From: Poindextera sp965277425
GTDB taxonomy: Bacteria > Pseudomonadota > Alphaproteobacteria > Caulobacterales > Caulobacteraceae
DNA: 64,000 nucleotides
Direction of reading: 5' to 3'
Assembly: GCA_965277425.1 (NCBI GenBank)
Contig: CBDICR010000007.1
Span: 558,001 to 622,000 of the forward strand
The first letter of the stretch is position 1. Every line of letters starts with the position of its first letter. Under the pieces are notes generated by a model. The model did no database searches and was not told where the DNA came from. It saw nothing but the letters and a program-made list of their open reading frames with translations. Below are positions 62,251 to 64,000 of the stretch, in pieces. The position numbers and the translations under genes are program-made.

Positions 62251-63999
62251 TTACGCCACGCGCGCCTCGGCCGCGGCGAGCATGGCGGTAAAGCGCTTAT
62301 CCTGGCGCAGGGCGTCCAGATCGGGATCAGACCTGGCGTGGTTGAGATCGCCTGGAACCGCCTTCTCGAAATAGGGGCCGAGCAGGGTCAGCGCCCCGTC
62401 GTGGTCTGCGAGCGGCCCGATCAGGGCGCATGCCATGTTGTAGCGCAAATCCATGTTGTCCGGATCGATCAGCATGGCGCGCTCGATCCAGTCCCTGGCC
62501 CGCTCGACCTCGCCGAGGCAGGCAAGGCCGGTCACGCCGAAAGCCAGGGCCAGGCCGTTGGTCTGGTCCATGGCCAGAGCCGCCTCGGCGCGTGCGAGCG
62601 TGAGGCGCGCCGCCCGCCGCGCACCGTCCTCGTCACCCAGCGCCATATAGCACGAGATCGCCATGCCGGGTTCGCCGAAGGTCGACTCGGCGAGGGCCCC
62701 GGCCTTCTCGTAATAGCCGATGGCTTTGGCGAACTCGCGCCGCCTGAAGCACATCAGGGCGGCGCTGCAGTTGACCTCGTAGGACTCCGGATCCAGCGTC
62801 AAGGCGGTCTCGATCTCGGCCGCCGCGTCCTCGCGCCGTCCCTGGCGGAACAGATGCCGGGCTCGCACGGCATGGGCTTCGGCCAGGTCCGGGTCGATCG
62901 ACAGCGCCCGCTCGGCGGCTTCCAGGCCGTCGGCCGGCTTTCCGGCATTGAAGCGCAGGGAGGTCTGAGCCAGGGCCATCAACGCCCAGGCGCGCGCATA
63001 GGCGGGATCGACCTGCGTCGCCCTGCGGCAGAGCCTGACGATGGCGGCGGCGGAGCGGCGTGGACCTGGATGCACGCCGACGAAGAGCTGCCGCGCCATG
63101 AGGAAAAGATTGTAGGCCTCGACCTTGTCGGTGCCGCGCCGCTCGATCGCCCGCTTCTCTTCCGGCGCCAACCTGAGCTTGAGCGCCGCGACGACGGCCT
63201 GGGAGACCTCGTCCTGCAGGGCGAAGATGTCGGTCAGCTCGCGGTCCCAGCGCTCTCCCCAGACATGGTCGCCGCTGGCGACGTCGACGAGTTGGGCGGT
63301 GATGCGCAGCCGTCCCCCGGCCTTGCGCACGCTGCCCTCCAGAAGGTGTGTGACGTTCAGCTCCCGCGCCAGCCGGGGCAGATCGCCGGCCGCGTCCTTG
63401 AAGGCGAAACCCGTGCTGCGGGCGATCACCGAGAGCGACGAGACCTTGGACAGGTCGGTGATGATGTCCTCGCTGATGCCTTCGCTGAAATAGCCCTGTT
63501 GCGGATCGTCGCTCATGTTGGCGAATGGCAGGACGCAGACGGAGGGTTTGCGCCGCGCCGGCGCGGCGGCGTTCGGGGCGAGCAGGCGGTAGCCGACCCT
63601 GGTGATGGTTTCGAGCTGGAAGTCACCATCGCCGCCCAGGGCTTCGAGCACCCGCCGCAGCCGACCTATGACCCGGTTCAACGCGTCTTCGCCCACCACG
63701 ACGCCGTGCCAGCAGGAGGCCGCGAGTTCGTCGCGAGACACGATTCGGCCCTCGGCGCGGACCAGGGCGACCAGCACCTGCATGACCCGCGGCTCCAGAA
63801 CGGCCTCGCGACCGTCGTCGTTGGCGATCCGCCGCAGCGCGGGCTCGATCGCCAGCGCGCCGAGCCGCGCCGGCGCCTCTCGGGCGAGATTGATGCGCTC
63901 AAGGTTCAAGGTCGAGGCCGCTTCTGATCCGCCCAAGGCATGTCTCCCGCAAATCTCGGCCCGCAGAAAGCAGATCACGACGATCCCGAGCTGAATCAA
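62251..63999 (-). CDS. Winged-helix/TolB-like/TPR regulator, soluble CadC-type, start uncertain at window edge
   Basis: The chain has an N-terminal OmpR-type winged helix (EAVLEPRVMQVLVALVRAEGRIVSRDELAASCWHGVVVGEDALNRVIGRLRRVLEALG ... FQLETITRVGYRLLAP). A TolB-N-like FADB domain follows (SVCVLPFANMSDDPQQGYFSEGISEDIITDLSKVSSLSVIARSTGFAF ... NVTHLLEGSVRKAGGRLRITAQLVDVASGDHVWGERWDREL). Several tetratricopeptide-like helix pairs complete it (EAHAVRARHLFRQGRREDAAAEIETAL, RARDWIERAMLIDPDNMD). No membrane segment separates the parts, unlike CadC/ToxR. The open frame reaches the window edge, so residue 1 is not certain; a start near TTG GGCGGATCA (about 63937) is possible. Confidence 0.82.
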   Translation of the reverse strand: MIQLGIVVICFLRAEICGRHALGGSEAASTLNLERINLAREAPARLGALAIEPALRRIANDDGREAVLEPRVMQVLVALVRAEGRIVSRDELAASCWHGVVVGEDALNRVIGRLRRVLEALGGDGDFQLETITRVGYRLLAPNAAAPARRKPSVCVLPFANMSDDPQQGYFSEGISEDIITDLSKVSSLSVIARSTGFAFKDAAGDLPRLARELNVTHLLEGSVRKAGGRLRITAQLVDVASGDHVWGERWDRELTDIFALQDEVSQAVVAALKLRLAPEEKRAIERRGTDKVEAYNLFLMARQLFVGVHPGPRRSAAAIVRLCRRATQVDPAYARAWALMALAQTSLRFNAGKPADGLEAAERALSIDPDLAEAHAVRARHLFRQGRREDAAAEIETALTLDPESYEVNCSAALMCFRRREFAKAIGYYEKAGALAESTFGEPGMAISCYMALGDEDGARRAARLTLARAEAALAMDQTNGLALAFGVTGLACLGEVERARDWIERAMLIDPDNMDLRYNMACALIGPLADHDGALTLLGPYFEKAVPGDLNHARSDPDLDALRQDKRFTAMLAAAEARVA

Positions 64000-64000
64000 T

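Overview
The window is a high-GC, densely packed stretch of bacterial chromosome. Gene content and order point to an alphaproteobacterium of the order Caulobacterales (Caulobacter/Phenylobacterium-like). The strongest lineage marker is a PopA-like cell-cycle protein: two receiver domains followed by a GGDEF domain with a ruined active site and an intact inhibitory site. The recG|sdhE-mfd, glnB-glnA and pyrB-pyrC'-plsY-dprA-topA clusters agree with this.

Layout. 1-5.5 kb: a minus-strand run with a DHA2 drug exporter, a flippase-like membrane protein and a RibD-type reductase cut by the window edge, then parE (topoisomerase IV). 5.6-10.6 kb: an accessory patch with two different VapBC toxin-antitoxin pairs, a MAPEG protein, a methyltransferase, DUF1905 and GFA proteins, REP-like palindromic repeats between the modules, and an IS1202-group element with a 16-bp target duplication. 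10.6-14 kb: acyl-CoA dehydrogenase and the nitrogen-assimilation pair glnB-glnA with a strong terminator. 14.2-20.2 kb: thiolase-like protein, histidine phosphatase, nnr (NAD(P)HX repair) and YceI, then an isomerase/enoyl-CoA hydratase pair. 20.3-26.3 kb: recG divergent from sdhE-mfd. 26.3-31.5 kb: a regulator with an apparent 5' frameshift facing an oxidoreductase, popA with a CcdC-like gene, and an alpha-methylacyl-CoA racemase-like gene.

31.6-43.8 kb: YihY, TusA and the two non-homologous end-joining genes ku and ligD. These two are separated by about 6 kb of accessory DNA: a VOC protein, a decayed and an intact copy of a phosphotransferase flanking a TetR/membrane-protein pair, an IS30 element and a GNAT acetyltransferase. 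43.9-45.6 kb: an IS481 element lying inside a palindromic repeat. 45.6-50.6 kb: an overlapping operon of ABC permease, ATPase, CoA-transferase and an Ivy-like lysozyme inhibitor. 50.8-58.1 kb: topA, dprA, plsY, a P-loop kinase, a dihydroorotase homologue that has lost its catalytic residues (PyrC') and pyrB. 58.2-64 kb: an oxidoreductase, an epimerase, a sulfatase and a soluble winged-helix/TPR regulator running to the window edge.

I saw no tRNA, rRNA, CRISPR array or prophage. I found no single large undescribed system. The items most worth a second look are the repeat-bounded toxin-antitoxin/methyltransferase patch, PopA and its zero-gap partner, the PyrC' protein, the split ku/ligD locus with its duplicated phosphotransferase, and the IS insertion into a terminator hairpin.
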